From Streptosporangium oxazolinicum (GTDB lineage Bacteria; Actinomycetota; Actinomycetes; Streptosporangiales; Streptosporangiaceae): a DNA stretch of 64,000 bases. The stretch lies in the NCBI RefSeq assembly GCF_039537505.1, contig NZ_BAABAQ010000003.1:733097-797096 (forward strand), written 5' to 3'. The number at the start of each line of letters is the position of its first letter. Within the stretch, counting starts at the first letter, position 1. The position numbers were made by a program, and so were the translations under genes. Shown in pieces: positions 50,177 through 58,288 of the stretch. Under the pieces are notes generated by a model, which was not told the DNA's origin, ran no database searches, and saw only the letters and a program-made list of their open reading frames with translations.

Positions 50177-50213
50177 TTGACGGGACCCCCTTCCCGTAAT
50201 AGAACACGTTTCA
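50177..50213 (+). promoter_or_regulatory. P450 promoter with overlapping KstR box
   Basis: TTGACG (50177-50182) and TAGAAC (50200-50205) are exactly 17 bases apart. The box TAGAACACGTTTCA (50200-50213) matches TnnAACnnGTTnnA at all fixed positions and starts at the -10. It should place the P450 gene under KstR control. Confidence 0.7.
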
Positions 50214-50237
50214 GAAAGAGGAATTATCAAACGCCTG

Positions 50238-50251
50238 ATCAAGCGCTTGGT
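50238..50251. promoter_or_regulatory. KstR2-like box in the P450 leader
   Basis: ATCAAGCGCTTGGT matches the recalled KstR2 consensus AnCAAGnnCTTGnT, and its centre CAAGCGCTTG is a perfect palindrome. Other TetR-family regulators use similar sites, so the identity is uncertain. Confidence 0.45.
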
Positions 50252-50420
50252 AGCTCAGCGCGTCCCGGGCGGGAGGCGGGAACACCGAAAAGACCCCGCT
50301 ATCGCCACGTTCGTCACGGATTCCCCGCGAACGGGTAGGGTACGCGGCTGATCACACCCCCAGGCCGCACCGACAATGAGCCGTGTCACGAGAACGCCGA
50401 CCCGGCTCGCAGGAGGACCG

Positions 50421-51626
50421 ATGGACATCGATCTGGTCGACCAGGACTTCTATTGGCGGAACGGCGCCCCTCACGATCAGCTGGCCTGGCTGCGGGCGAA
50501 CGCGCCGGTCTACGCGCACCCGGGCGACGCCGAGCGGGGCTGGCCGGGCTTCTGGGCGGTCACCAAGCACGCCGACGTGGTGCAGGTCTCCCGCCGCTCC
50601 GACCTGTTCTCGTCGAGCAAAAAACTCGCGCTCTTCAACGAGGTGCCCGAGGAACAGATCGCCCTGCAGCGGATGATGATGCTCAACCAGGACCCGCCGG
50701 AGCACACCCGGCGCCGCTCCCTGGTCAACCGGGGTTTCACCCCGCGCATGATGGGCGCCCTGGAGGGGCACATCCGCGACATCTGCCACGAGCTGGTGGA
50801 CGAGGCGAAGGGACGCGGCTCGGTCGACTTCGTCAGGGACATCGCCGCCCCGCTGCCGCTGTACGTGATCTGCGAGCTGCTCGGCGCCCCCGTCGAGGAC
50901 CGCGACAAGATCTTCAACTGGTCCAACCAGATGATCGGGGCCGAGGACCCGGACTACGCGGCCGACGCGTCCGATGGCGCGAACGCGGCCATGGAGGTCT
51001 ACGCCTACGCCAACGCCCTCGCCGCCGAGCGTCGCGCGCAGCCCCGCCAGGACATCGTCACCAAGCTGATCATGCCCGACGCCGCCGGGGAGACCCTCAC
51101 CGAGGAGGAGTTCGACCTGTTCGTGCTGCTGCTCGTGGTCGCCGGCAACGAGACCACCCGCAACGCGGCCTCGGGCGGCATGCTCGCCTTCTTCGAGAAC
51201 CCCGAGCAGTGGCGGCGCCTGGTCGCCGACCCCGGCCTGGCCCGCACCGCCGCCGACGAGATCGTCCGTTGGGTCGCCCCGGTGAACCTCTTCCGCCGTA
51301 CGGCCACCGTCGACACCACGATCGGCGGGCAGGAGATCAAGGCCGACGACAAGGTCGTGATCTTCTACAGCTCCGCCAACCGGGACGAGGACGTGTTCGC
51401 CGACCCCGGCACCTTCGACATCGGCCGCGACCCCAACCCGCACATCGGCTTCGGCGGCGGCGGGGCCCACTTCTGCCTCGGCAACCACCTCGCCAAGCTG
51501 GAACTGCGCGTCCTCTTCGAGGTGCTGGCCGAGCGGCTGCCCGGCCTGGAGCAGACCGGCGAGGCCCGCCGCCTCCGCTCCAACTTCATCAACGGCATCA
51601 AGGACCTGCCGGTCTCCGTCGCCTGA
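50421..51626 (+). CDS. Cytochrome P450, CYP125/142-like steroid side-chain hydroxylase
   Basis: 401 residues. All core P450 motifs are present: I-helix VVAGNETTRNAAS (near 241), ExxR in ADEIVRWVAPV (near 280), and the heme loop HIGFGGGGAHFCLGNHLAKLEL with Cys near 351. The ending RSNFINGIKDLPV and the overall pattern resemble CYP125/CYP142, which hydroxylate C26 of cholesterol. The KstR-type box at the promoter supports that. It stands 33 kb from the igr-like operon, where mycobacteria keep cyp125. AGGAGG lies before the ATG at 50421. The partner ferredoxin may be the one at 62457. Confidence 0.87.
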   Translation: MDIDLVDQDFYWRNGAPHDQLAWLRANAPVYAHPGDAERGWPGFWAVTKHADVVQVSRRSDLFSSSKKLALFNEVPEEQIALQRMMMLNQDPPEHTRRRSLVNRGFTPRMMGALEGHIRDICHELVDEAKGRGSVDFVRDIAAPLPLYVICELLGAPVEDRDKIFNWSNQMIGAEDPDYAADASDGANAAMEVYAYANALAAERRAQPRQDIVTKLIMPDAAGETLTEEEFDLFVLLLVVAGNETTRNAASGGMLAFFENPEQWRRLVADPGLARTAADEIVRWVAPVNLFRRTATVDTTIGGQEIKADDKVVIFYSSANRDEDVFADPGTFDIGRDPNPHIGFGGGGAHFCLGNHLAKLELRVLFEVLAERLPGLEQTGEARRLRSNFINGIKDLPVSVA

Positions 51627-51642
51627 GGTCCGGCGACACGGA

Positions 51643-51678
51643 AAGGCCACGCGGGACCACTCGGCCCCGCGTGGCCTT
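51643..51678. terminator. Hairpin terminator after the P450 gene
   Basis: A 13-bp stem (AAGGCCACGCGGG with CCCGCGTGGCCTT) with a 10-nt loop, followed by CTTC. Confidence 0.8.
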
Positions 51679-51733
51679 CTTCAACCAGGAACGCCGACTC
51701 GCGCCTGACTTAAACATTCTGTTGAACCTGATG

Positions 51734-51764
51734 TGTTGACAACAGGTCGTTTGTCGCATCATCC
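51734..51764 (+). promoter_or_regulatory. Candidate promoter with palindrome for the small HTH gene
   Basis: TTGACA (51736-51741) lies within the palindrome TGTTGACAACA (51734-51744). The -10 is poor (TCATCC near 51759). The ATG at 51772 follows at once with no ribosome site, so the transcript may be leaderless. Confidence 0.4.
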
Positions 51765-51771
51765 TGGTCGC

Positions 51772-52224
51772 ATGCCCGCGAACCACGACGAGTCATCCGA
51801 CCCCTTCACGCCCCCCGACCCGGGCCTGACCCGGGCGCATCGGGAGTACGCCTCCCTCTCGCGCATCGCCGAGCGCCACGCCACCGACGAGGCCCAGCGC
51901 CTCCGGCAGGTCCACCCCACGGCCCTCGGAGCCCACGAGGCCGTCAGGCTCGTGACGTTCCTGCTGAGCGGCGGCGCCCACCGCGAGGAGGGCGAGCCGG
52001 AGGTGGACCACGCCGACATCACCGCCGCCCTCACCCTTCTCCCCAGGGCCCGCGCGGAGATGGACGAGCTGGAGGCGTCGCTCCTCCTCATGGCGCGGGG
52101 CCGCGACCTCACCTGGCAGGAGATCGCGTTCGGCCTCGGCCTCGCCACCCCGCAGGCGGCCAAGCAACGCCACGAGCGCCTGGCGGGCCGCACCACCGCC
52201 CACCCGGGCCGGAAGCCGATCTAG
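51772..52224 (+). CDS. Small helix-turn-helix DNA-binding protein
   Basis: 150 residues starting MPANHDESSDPF. The C-terminal half has ALTLLPRARAEMDELEASLLLMARGRDLTWQEIAFGLGLATPQAAKQRHERL, a helix pair followed by an HTH seen in many small actinomycete regulators. The target is unknown. No ribosome site is visible; leaderless translation is likely. The 118-base gap after it shows nothing notable. Confidence 0.75.
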   Translation: MPANHDESSDPFTPPDPGLTRAHREYASLSRIAERHATDEAQRLRQVHPTALGAHEAVRLVTFLLSGGAHREEGEPEVDHADITAALTLLPRARAEMDELEASLLLMARGRDLTWQEIAFGLGLATPQAAKQRHERLAGRTTAHPGRKPI

Positions 52225-52342
52225 GAGGCGGCGTGCCGATCCGGCGCCCGGCCCCGAGTTCCACGATCCGGCCGGCGTCACCGAGCCGGTCGGCGGTCGC
52301 CGGGACCGCTCAGGGCCGGTGGACCGCTCGACGGCCCGAGGC

Positions 52343-53371
52343 TCAGGGCCAGGAGGAGTCCTGGTCGGGGTCGCCGCCCTCGGAGAGCAGCTTGACGTCC
52401 GACTCGACCATCATCGCCACGAGCTCCTCGAAGGCGACCGTGGGCTCCCAGCCGAGCTGGACGCGGGCCTTCTTCGGGTCGGCGCAGAGCAGGTCGACCT
52501 CGGCCGGGCGGCGCAGGGTCTCGTCGGTGACGACGTACCGCTCCCAGTCGAGCCCGGCGGCGGCGAAGGCGGCCTCCACGAGGTCGCGGACGGTGTGGGT
52601 GCGGCCGGTGCCGATCACGTAGTCCTCCGGCGTGTCCGCCTGGAGCATCAGGTGCATCGCGCGGACGTAGTCTCCGGCGAACCCCCAGTCGCGGCGCGCC
52701 TCCATGTTGCCCAGGCGCAGCTCGGAGGCGAGGCCGAGCTTGATCCTGGCCACGCCGAGCGTCACCTTCCGGGTGACGAACTCGGCCCCTCGGCGCGGGG
52801 ACTCGTGGTTGAACAGGATCCCCGACACCGCGTACATGCCGTACGACTCGCGGTAGTTCTGCGTCAGGAAGTGCCCGTACGCCTTGGCCACGCCGTACGG
52901 CGAGCGGGGGTGGAAGGGGGTGATCTCGGTCTGCGGGGTCTCGCGGACCTGGCCGAACATCTCCGAGGAGGACGCCTGGTAGAAGCGGATCTGACCCGAT
53001 CCCGCCACCGTACGGGAGGAGGAGATGCCGGAGCAGACCCGGATGGCCTCAAGCATGCGCAGCACGCCCATGCCGGTCACCTCGGCGGTGAGCTCGGCCT
53101 GCTCCCACGACATGGGGACGAACGAGATGGCGCCCAGGTTGTAGACCTCGTCGGGCTGCACCTTCTCGACAGCGGAGATCAGCGAGCCCTGGTCGAGCAG
53201 GTCGCCCCGGACGAGCTGGACGTCCTGGAGGAGCTTGCGGAGCCGTGAGACCCGGGGGTTGGCCTGCCCTCGGGCGAGGCCGGAGACCTCGTAGCCCTGA
53301 CTGAGCAGGTACTCGGCCAGATAGGAACCGTCCTGCCCGGTGATACCGGTGATCAGCGCGCGCCTGGCCAA
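52343..53371 (-). CDS. gmd: GDP-mannose 4,6-dehydratase
   Basis: 342 residues of the extended SDR family: nucleotide motif ITGITGQDGSYLAEYLL, the region QPDEVYNLGAISFVP, active-site FYQASSSEMFGQ and SPYGVAKAYGHFLTQNYRESYG (Tyr-x3-Lys), then ARRDWGFAGDYVRAMHLMLQ. It converts GDP-D-mannose to GDP-4-keto-6-deoxy-D-mannose, the precursor of GDP-fucose, GDP-rhamnose and related sugars. No GDP-fucose synthase or reductase is adjacent, so the final sugar is unknown. The start is a TTG with GAGGAGG upstream. Confidence 0.92.
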   Translation of the reverse strand: MARRALITGITGQDGSYLAEYLLSQGYEVSGLARGQANPRVSRLRKLLQDVQLVRGDLLDQGSLISAVEKVQPDEVYNLGAISFVPMSWEQAELTAEVTGMGVLRMLEAIRVCSGISSSRTVAGSGQIRFYQASSSEMFGQVRETPQTEITPFHPRSPYGVAKAYGHFLTQNYRESYGMYAVSGILFNHESPRRGAEFVTRKVTLGVARIKLGLASELRLGNMEARRDWGFAGDYVRAMHLMLQADTPEDYVIGTGRTHTVRDLVEAAFAAAGLDWERYVVTDETLRRPAEVDLLCADPKKARVQLGWEPTVAFEELVAMMVESDVKLLSEGGDPDQDSSWP

Positions 53372-53479
53372 CGCGTCCTCCTCGCTTGCGGGGGTGGCGA
53401 CCTATGCCTGGTCTTGTGCAGTTTGATGGCGAATGTACCCTCACACCCCCCGACGGGCATCATCACCCCGCAGCGTACC

Positions 53480-53493
53480 TAGAACGCGTTACA
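53480..53493. promoter_or_regulatory. KstR-consensus box between gmd and the GT4 gene
   Basis: TAGAACGCGTTACA matches TnnAACnnGTTnnA at all fixed positions. It lies 109 bases before the gmd start and 170 bases before the glycosyltransferase start in a 291-base divergent gap. Neither gene is an expected steroid gene. Confidence 0.55.
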
Positions 53494-53662
53494 CCGAATC
53501 ACGCTCGGTAAGGCTAACTTCCCAGTTCGCGCACCGTGAAGCACGATCTAGGAACAATTCCACACCAGGTGCAACAGGACTCACGAATGGTAAGGTCCGA
53601 GGACTAAGGTCATCTTTCACGGTACCTGTCCCCTTTTCGGACAGGTTGAGAAGGGGGTTGCC

Positions 53663-54907
53663 GTGCCGGGTGCTGAATCACTGCGCGTCGCGCTGCTGTC
53701 GTACCGCAGCAAGCCGACCTGCGGTGGACAGGGCGTCTACCTGCGTCATCTCAGCCGCGAGCTGGTCGCCCTCGGGCACAGTGTGGAGGTCTTCTCCGGC
53801 CAGCCCTACCCGGAGCTCGACGAGGGCGTCATCCTCACCAAGATCCCCAGCCTGGACCTGTACCGCGACGAGGACCCCTTCCGCACCCCCAAGCTGCACG
53901 AGTACCGCGACTGGATCGACTGGCTGGAGGTCGGCACCATGTGGACCGCCGGGTTCCCCGAGCCGCTCACCTTCAGCCTGCGGGCGTACCGCGAGCTGAA
54001 GAAGCGCGTCGGCGACTTCGACGTCGTGCAGGACAACCAGACCCTCGGCTACGGCGTACTCGGCATCCAGAGACTGTTCCCGGTGGTCGGGACCATCCAC
54101 CACCCGATCAGCGTGGACCGGCGCATCGAGCTGAAGGCCGCGACGCCGCGCAAGAAGCTCTCGATGCGACGCTGGTACGGCTTCGTGCGCATGCAGGCGA
54201 AGGTCGCGCCACGGCTCAGCCCGATCCTCACCGTGAGCGAGTCGTCCCTCGCCGACATCCACCGCGACTTCAACGTGCCCCAGAAGAACATGCGGCTCAT
54301 CCCGCTGGGCGTCGACACCCGCTACTTCCACCCGCGCCCGGAGATGCCCAAGCGGCCCGGTTCCATCGTCGCGGTGGCCAGCGCCGACTCCCCGATGAAG
54401 GGCGTCGCGACGCTGCTGCGGGCCGTGGCGAAGCTCGCCACCGAACGCGACGTCAACCTCACCGTGGTCAGCAGACCCACCCCCGGCGGACCGACCGAGA
54501 AGCTCGTCGCCGAACTCGCGCTGCACGACCGGGTCAGGTTCGTCCACGGCATCTCCGACGACGAGCTGGGCGAGCTGATCGCCACCTCGGAGATCTCGGT
54601 CGTCCCCTCCCTGTACGAGGGCTTCTCGCTCCCGGCCGTCGAGCACATGGCCTGCGGCACCCCGCTCGTCGCCAGCCGCACCGGGGCGCTGCCCGAGGTC
54701 GTCGGCGACGCCGCCGTGCAGGTGGCCCCCGGCGACCCCGAGGAACTGGCCGCGGTGCTGCGCCGCCTGCACGACTCCCCCGAGGAGCGCGCGGCGGTGG
54801 GCCGGAAGGGCTACGACCGGGTCATGGAGCGCTTCACCTGGAACGTCGTCGCCAAGCGGACCGTGGAGGCCTACCGCGAGGCCATCCAGGCCCGCCGGGC
54901 GAAGTGA
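53663..54907 (+). CDS. Glycosyltransferase family 4
   Basis: 414 residues of the GT-B, GT4 family. The N-terminal half has VALLSYRSKPTCGGQGVYLRHLSRELVALGHSVEVFSGQPYP (glycine-rich acceptor-side loop). The C-terminal half has IVAVASADSPMKGVATLLRAVAKL and the donor motif EISVVPSLYEGFSLPAVEHMACGTPLVAS (E-x7-E). It transfers a sugar from a nucleotide donor to an unknown acceptor in the cytoplasm. It starts at a GTG with AGGGGG upstream and leads a plus-strand set with a methyltransferase and a cyclase-like gene. The nearby gmd suggests a GDP-deoxysugar donor, but this is inference. Confidence 0.9.
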   Translation: MPGAESLRVALLSYRSKPTCGGQGVYLRHLSRELVALGHSVEVFSGQPYPELDEGVILTKIPSLDLYRDEDPFRTPKLHEYRDWIDWLEVGTMWTAGFPEPLTFSLRAYRELKKRVGDFDVVQDNQTLGYGVLGIQRLFPVVGTIHHPISVDRRIELKAATPRKKLSMRRWYGFVRMQAKVAPRLSPILTVSESSLADIHRDFNVPQKNMRLIPLGVDTRYFHPRPEMPKRPGSIVAVASADSPMKGVATLLRAVAKLATERDVNLTVVSRPTPGGPTEKLVAELALHDRVRFVHGISDDELGELIATSEISVVPSLYEGFSLPAVEHMACGTPLVASRTGALPEVVGDAAVQVAPGDPEELAAVLRRLHDSPEERAAVGRKGYDRVMERFTWNVVAKRTVEAYREAIQARRAK

Positions 54908-54946
54908 GCGACACCCCGAACGACCACCTGTGAAGAGGAGCGGCGA

Positions 54947-55660
54947 GTGCTGACTGTCGACTTCGACCGGCTGCCCGTGGGACCGGGGAACCGCGTCCTG
55001 GACCTGGGCTGTGGCGGCGGACGGCATGCCTTCGAGGTACTGCGGCGCGGTGCCGACGTGGTGGCCTTCGACATGGACGCCAGGGAGCTGGAGGGCGTGG
55101 CGAGCATGTTCGCCGCGATGGACAAGGCCGGGGAGGTGCCGCCCGAGGCGACGGCGGACACCGTGACGGGCGACGCGCTCGACATGCCGTTCGAGGACGG
55201 CAGCTTCGACCGGGTGATCGCGGCCGAGGTGCTGGAGCACATCCCCGACGACATGGCCGCGATGCGCGAGATCTTCCGGGTGCTCAAGCCGGGCGGCCGG
55301 GCGGCCGTCACCGTGCCGAGCTTCCTGCCCGAACGGATCTGCTGGGCACTCGACGAGGCGTACCACACCGCTCCCGGCGGGCACGTCCGCATCTACACGC
55401 TGGCCGAGCTGAGCGCGAAGCTCAAGTCGACGGGTTTCACCATCGGCCCGCACCACCACGCCCACGGGCTGCACGCGCCGTACTGGTGGATCAAGTGCGC
55501 GGTCGGCGTCGGCAACGACGACCACCCGCTGGCCAAGGCGTACCACGAGCTGCTGGTCTGGGACATCATGAAGCGCCCCGCCGCCACCAGGATCGCCGAG
55601 GCCGTGCTCAACCCGCTCATCGGCAAGAGCGTGGTGCTCTACGTCCGTAAGCCCGCGTGA
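54947..55660 (+). CDS. Class I SAM-dependent methyltransferase
   Basis: 237 residues with the Rossmann methyltransferase motifs: motif I VLDLGCGGGRHAFEV, acidic residue in VVAFDMDARELEG, VTGDALDMPFEDGSFDRVIAAEVLEHI and LKPGGRAAVTVPS. The C-terminal part YYxxHGLHAPYWWIKCAVG is an aromatic substrate region. It lies 39 bases after the GT4 gene, with GAGGAG before the GTG. The acceptor is unknown; it may act on the same product as the GT4 and cyclase-like proteins. Confidence 0.88.
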   Translation: MLTVDFDRLPVGPGNRVLDLGCGGGRHAFEVLRRGADVVAFDMDARELEGVASMFAAMDKAGEVPPEATADTVTGDALDMPFEDGSFDRVIAAEVLEHIPDDMAAMREIFRVLKPGGRAAVTVPSFLPERICWALDEAYHTAPGGHVRIYTLAELSAKLKSTGFTIGPHHHAHGLHAPYWWIKCAVGVGNDDHPLAKAYHELLVWDIMKRPAATRIAEAVLNPLIGKSVVLYVRKPA

Positions 55661-55677
55661 CCTCCGGAGGAGAAGCG

Positions 55678-56730
55678 GTGAGCGGCTCCATGGAGTGGGA
55701 ACAGGTCGTCCGGACCGCGTGGAGCATCGCGGCGGTGCAGGAGCCCGACGGCGGCGTCCCGTGGCCCGAGGGACACGTGGACGCCTGGAACCACGTCGAG
55801 TGCCTGATGGCGATGAGCGTGGCGGGGCTGACCGGCCCGGTCCGCCGGGGGTACGACTGGCTGGTCCGCACGCAGCGGGCCGACGGCTCCTGGCCGATGA
55901 AGCTGGTCGGCGGCGAGGCCGTCGAGCGGGGCGGGGAGTCCAACCACGCCGCGTACGTCGCGGTCGGCGTCTGGCACGAGCTGCTGGTGACCGGGGACGA
56001 GGACTTCGCCCGGCGGATGTGGCCGGTCGTCCGGGCGGCGCTGGACTTCGTGGTCGGCCTGCAGACCACCCGGGGTGAGATCGTCTGGGAGCGCGCGGCC
56101 GACGGCAGGCCCGCCGCGTACGCCCTGCTGACCGGTTGCGCCTCCGTCCACCAGGGTCTGCGCTGCGGCGTGCTGCTCGGCGAGCACCTGGGTGACCCGC
56201 AGCCCGACTGGGAGCTGGCCGCCGACCAGCTCGGCCACGTGCTGGCCGCCCACCCCGAGGCGTTCGCCGACAAGAGCCGCTTCTCGATGGACTGGTACTA
56301 CCCGATCCTGGGCGGCGCGGTGCGCGGCCCGGCCGCGGAGGCGCGGCTGGCCGGGGAGTGGGACACGTTCGTGGAACCGGAGCTCGGCATCCGCTGCGTC
56401 TCCGACCAGCCGTGGGTGACCGGCGCCGAGACGTGCGAGCTGGTGCTGACCCTCGACGCCCTGGGCGACCGGGAGCGGGCGCGGAAGCTCTTCTCGGACA
56501 TGCAGCACCTGCGGCACGAGGACGGCTCGTACTGGACCGGCTGGCAGTTCGTGAACGAGAAACACTTCCCGCACGAGCGCTCGGCCTACACCGCGGCCGC
56601 GGTCGTGCTCGCCGCCGACGCGCTGGACGGGCACACCCCCGCCTCGGGCGTCTTCCGCGACGCGGGCGCGTACGTGACCGACCGCCCGACCGCCGCCTGC
56701 GGCTGCAGCCACGCCCGCTCCAGAACCTGA
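55678..56730 (+). CDS. Terpene cyclase/prenyltransferase-like alpha-barrel protein
   Basis: 350 residues with repeated alpha-alpha-barrel motifs like those of squalene-hopene cyclases and prenyltransferase beta subunits: VQEPDGGVPWPEGHVDAWNHVECLMAMS, VRTQRADGSWPMK, and LRHEDGSYWTGWQFVN (QxDGSW-type repeats). It is half the length of a squalene-hopene cyclase and lacks a visible DxDD motif, so it may modify rather than cyclise, or belong to a glycan-acting branch with the same fold. The GTG at 55678 has GGAGGAG upstream; a GTG at 55657 overlapping the previous stop is less likely. Function unknown. Confidence 0.75.
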   Translation: MSGSMEWEQVVRTAWSIAAVQEPDGGVPWPEGHVDAWNHVECLMAMSVAGLTGPVRRGYDWLVRTQRADGSWPMKLVGGEAVERGGESNHAAYVAVGVWHELLVTGDEDFARRMWPVVRAALDFVVGLQTTRGEIVWERAADGRPAAYALLTGCASVHQGLRCGVLLGEHLGDPQPDWELAADQLGHVLAAHPEAFADKSRFSMDWYYPILGGAVRGPAAEARLAGEWDTFVEPELGIRCVSDQPWVTGAETCELVLTLDALGDRERARKLFSDMQHLRHEDGSYWTGWQFVNEKHFPHERSAYTAAAVVLAADALDGHTPASGVFRDAGAYVTDRPTAACGCSHARSRT

Positions 56731-56831
56731 ACTTCCCGCTTCCCGCGCCCCGGTCCCCGACCCCGCTTCGCGCTCTCGACTCCCCCGCTTCCTGCTTCCC
56801 GGCCCCGCGCTGCCCCGCCCCGCGCTCCCCG

Positions 56832-56912
56832 GTCACGGCGCCGGTCGGCGCGAGGCGGCGCGTGACGACCGGCAGGCCTGATCGGCGGGCCGGTGGAGGC
56901 TCTCGGCCCGCC
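56832..56912. terminator. Two hairpins before the DUF1702 gene
   Basis: GTCACG..CGTGAC (56832-56866, one bulge) and GGCGGGCC with GGCCCGCC (56884-56912) can fold in the 233-base gap after the cyclase-like gene. The first 100 bases of the gap are rich in C and poor in G on the plus strand, like a Rho-loading region. Termination here would separate the two gene sets. Confidence 0.4.
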
Positions 56913-56963
56913 CTCCGGCGGTTTCTTTGCACGCAATCACAAACGCGGTACTTGAAGGGCTGA

Positions 56964-58250
56964 ATGCGGCTCACTACCTTCGGGTCCGTGAGTAACGCGG
57001 AGGGCACTCGAACGGTGGCTCAGAGCGACGACGCCGAGCCGGGCCTCCCGGCCCCTCCCGCCCCGCCGGACTCCTCGGATGTCCCGGATACCCCTGATAC
57101 CCCGGATGTCCCGGATCCCGCAGACCTCGCGCCCCCTCCCGCCCCGCCGAACCCGCCGGACTTCTCGCCCCCTCCGCCCCGCCGCGAGAGCCCGCGTCCG
57201 CCGGAAACCCCGGACTCATCCCATCGCGAGAACGCGCGTCCGCCGGAAACCCCGGACCCACCCCGGGCCCCGGACCCGCCGGAATCGTCCCACCCTCGGA
57301 GACCCCCCGCGCCGTCCAGGCCGAGGGGCGTGGCCCGGCTGCTGTGGCAGGACCCCGCCCGGATGGGGTTCGGGGTGCGGCGCTTCCGGCTGGGACCGGC
57401 GCGCGAGCGGCTGGAGAGCGCGGGAGAGGCGTTCACCGCCGGATTCAACGCGGTGGTCACCGGGGGGACCGGGCGGATCGACGACCTCCACGAGGAGCTG
57501 CGCGGCTTCGCGTACGAGGGCGCGGGCATGGCCTGCGCCACCCTCGACGTGCTCACCTTCACCGGCGGGCGCCGGCTCAGGGAACTGCTGAGCGGGCAGG
57601 GCGTGCGCTACCCGCACCTCATCCACATGGGCGCCGGGCGGGCGTACGCCCGCATGCGGCTGCGGCCGATGTGGGGCATCCGCTCGGTGCACCCGCTGCT
57701 GCGCTGGCTCGCCCACGACGGCTTCGGCTTCCACCAGGGTTTCTTCTCCTCCGACCGCACGGTGGGACGCCAGCGCACCGCCGGGCTCATGGACCGGACC
57801 CGGCGAGCGATCTTCGACCAGGGGCTGGGGCGGATGCTCTGGTTCCACGAGTGCGCGGGGGTGGGCGACGTCGTGCTGCGCGTCGCCGAGTTCCCCCCGG
57901 GGCGCCGCGCCGACCTGTGGAGCGGGGTGGGCCTGGCCGCCACGTACATCGGGGGCGCGAGCACCGCGGACCTGGAGCGGCTGGCCTCGGCGGCGGCCGA
58001 GGACGGCTTCCGCGCCCACCTCGCCCAGGGCTGCGCCTTCGCCTGCGCCTCCCGGCTGATCTCGGCGGTCGTCCCCGAACACACCCTCGCCGCCGCCCCC
58101 GTACTGTGCGGGGCCGAGGCGGACGAGGCCGCGGGCTGGACCGGCAGCGCGCTCGTCGCGCTGGGCCACAACGCGCACAGCGGCGACCACTACCAGGCCT
58201 GGCGGGCGGGGATCCGGAAGGCCTGGGCACGACGCGACCGCGATTCATGA
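56964..58250 (+). CDS. DUF1702 family protein, enediyne E3-like, with proline-rich N-terminal extension
   Basis: 428 residues. Residues from about 123 match the DUF1702 (E3/UnbL) family: LGPARERLESAGEAFTAGFNAVV, LHEELRGFAYEGAGMACATLD, HLIHMGAGRAYARM, HPLLRWLAHDGFGFHQGFF, AIFDQGLGRMLWF and PGRRADLWSGVGLAATYIGG. In enediyne clusters these proteins sit with the polyketide synthase, but their biochemical role is unsettled. Residues 1-122 are a low-complexity Pro/Asp/Ser stretch with repeated RPPETPD; a GTG at 57330 would remove it, but GAAGGG precedes the ATG at 56964. First gene of a trio with UnbV and UnbU homologues. Confidence 0.8.
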   Translation: MRLTTFGSVSNAEGTRTVAQSDDAEPGLPAPPAPPDSSDVPDTPDTPDVPDPADLAPPPAPPNPPDFSPPPPRRESPRPPETPDSSHRENARPPETPDPPRAPDPPESSHPRRPPAPSRPRGVARLLWQDPARMGFGVRRFRLGPARERLESAGEAFTAGFNAVVTGGTGRIDDLHEELRGFAYEGAGMACATLDVLTFTGGRRLRELLSGQGVRYPHLIHMGAGRAYARMRLRPMWGIRSVHPLLRWLAHDGFGFHQGFFSSDRTVGRQRTAGLMDRTRRAIFDQGLGRMLWFHECAGVGDVVLRVAEFPPGRRADLWSGVGLAATYIGGASTADLERLASAAAEDGFRAHLAQGCAFACASRLISAVVPEHTLAAAPVLCGAEADEAAGWTGSALVALGHNAHSGDHYQAWRAGIRKAWARRDRDS

Positions 58251-58288
58251 CCACTCACGACCACTCATGACCACGATTCGGAGGGGCG

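Noticed and set aside
50249..50275. A GGTAGCTCAG-like stretch that resembles the D-arm of a tRNA
   Set aside because: No acceptor stem, anticodon arm or T-arm (GGTTCGA-type) follows at the right distance; it overlaps the KstR2-like palindrome instead.
53678..57007. Minus-strand open frame of 1109 codons opposite the GT4, methyltransferase and cyclase-like genes
   Set aside because: It runs antisense to three well-supported genes and is dominated by Arg/Ala/Pro/Gly, typical of a non-coding frame in high-GC DNA.
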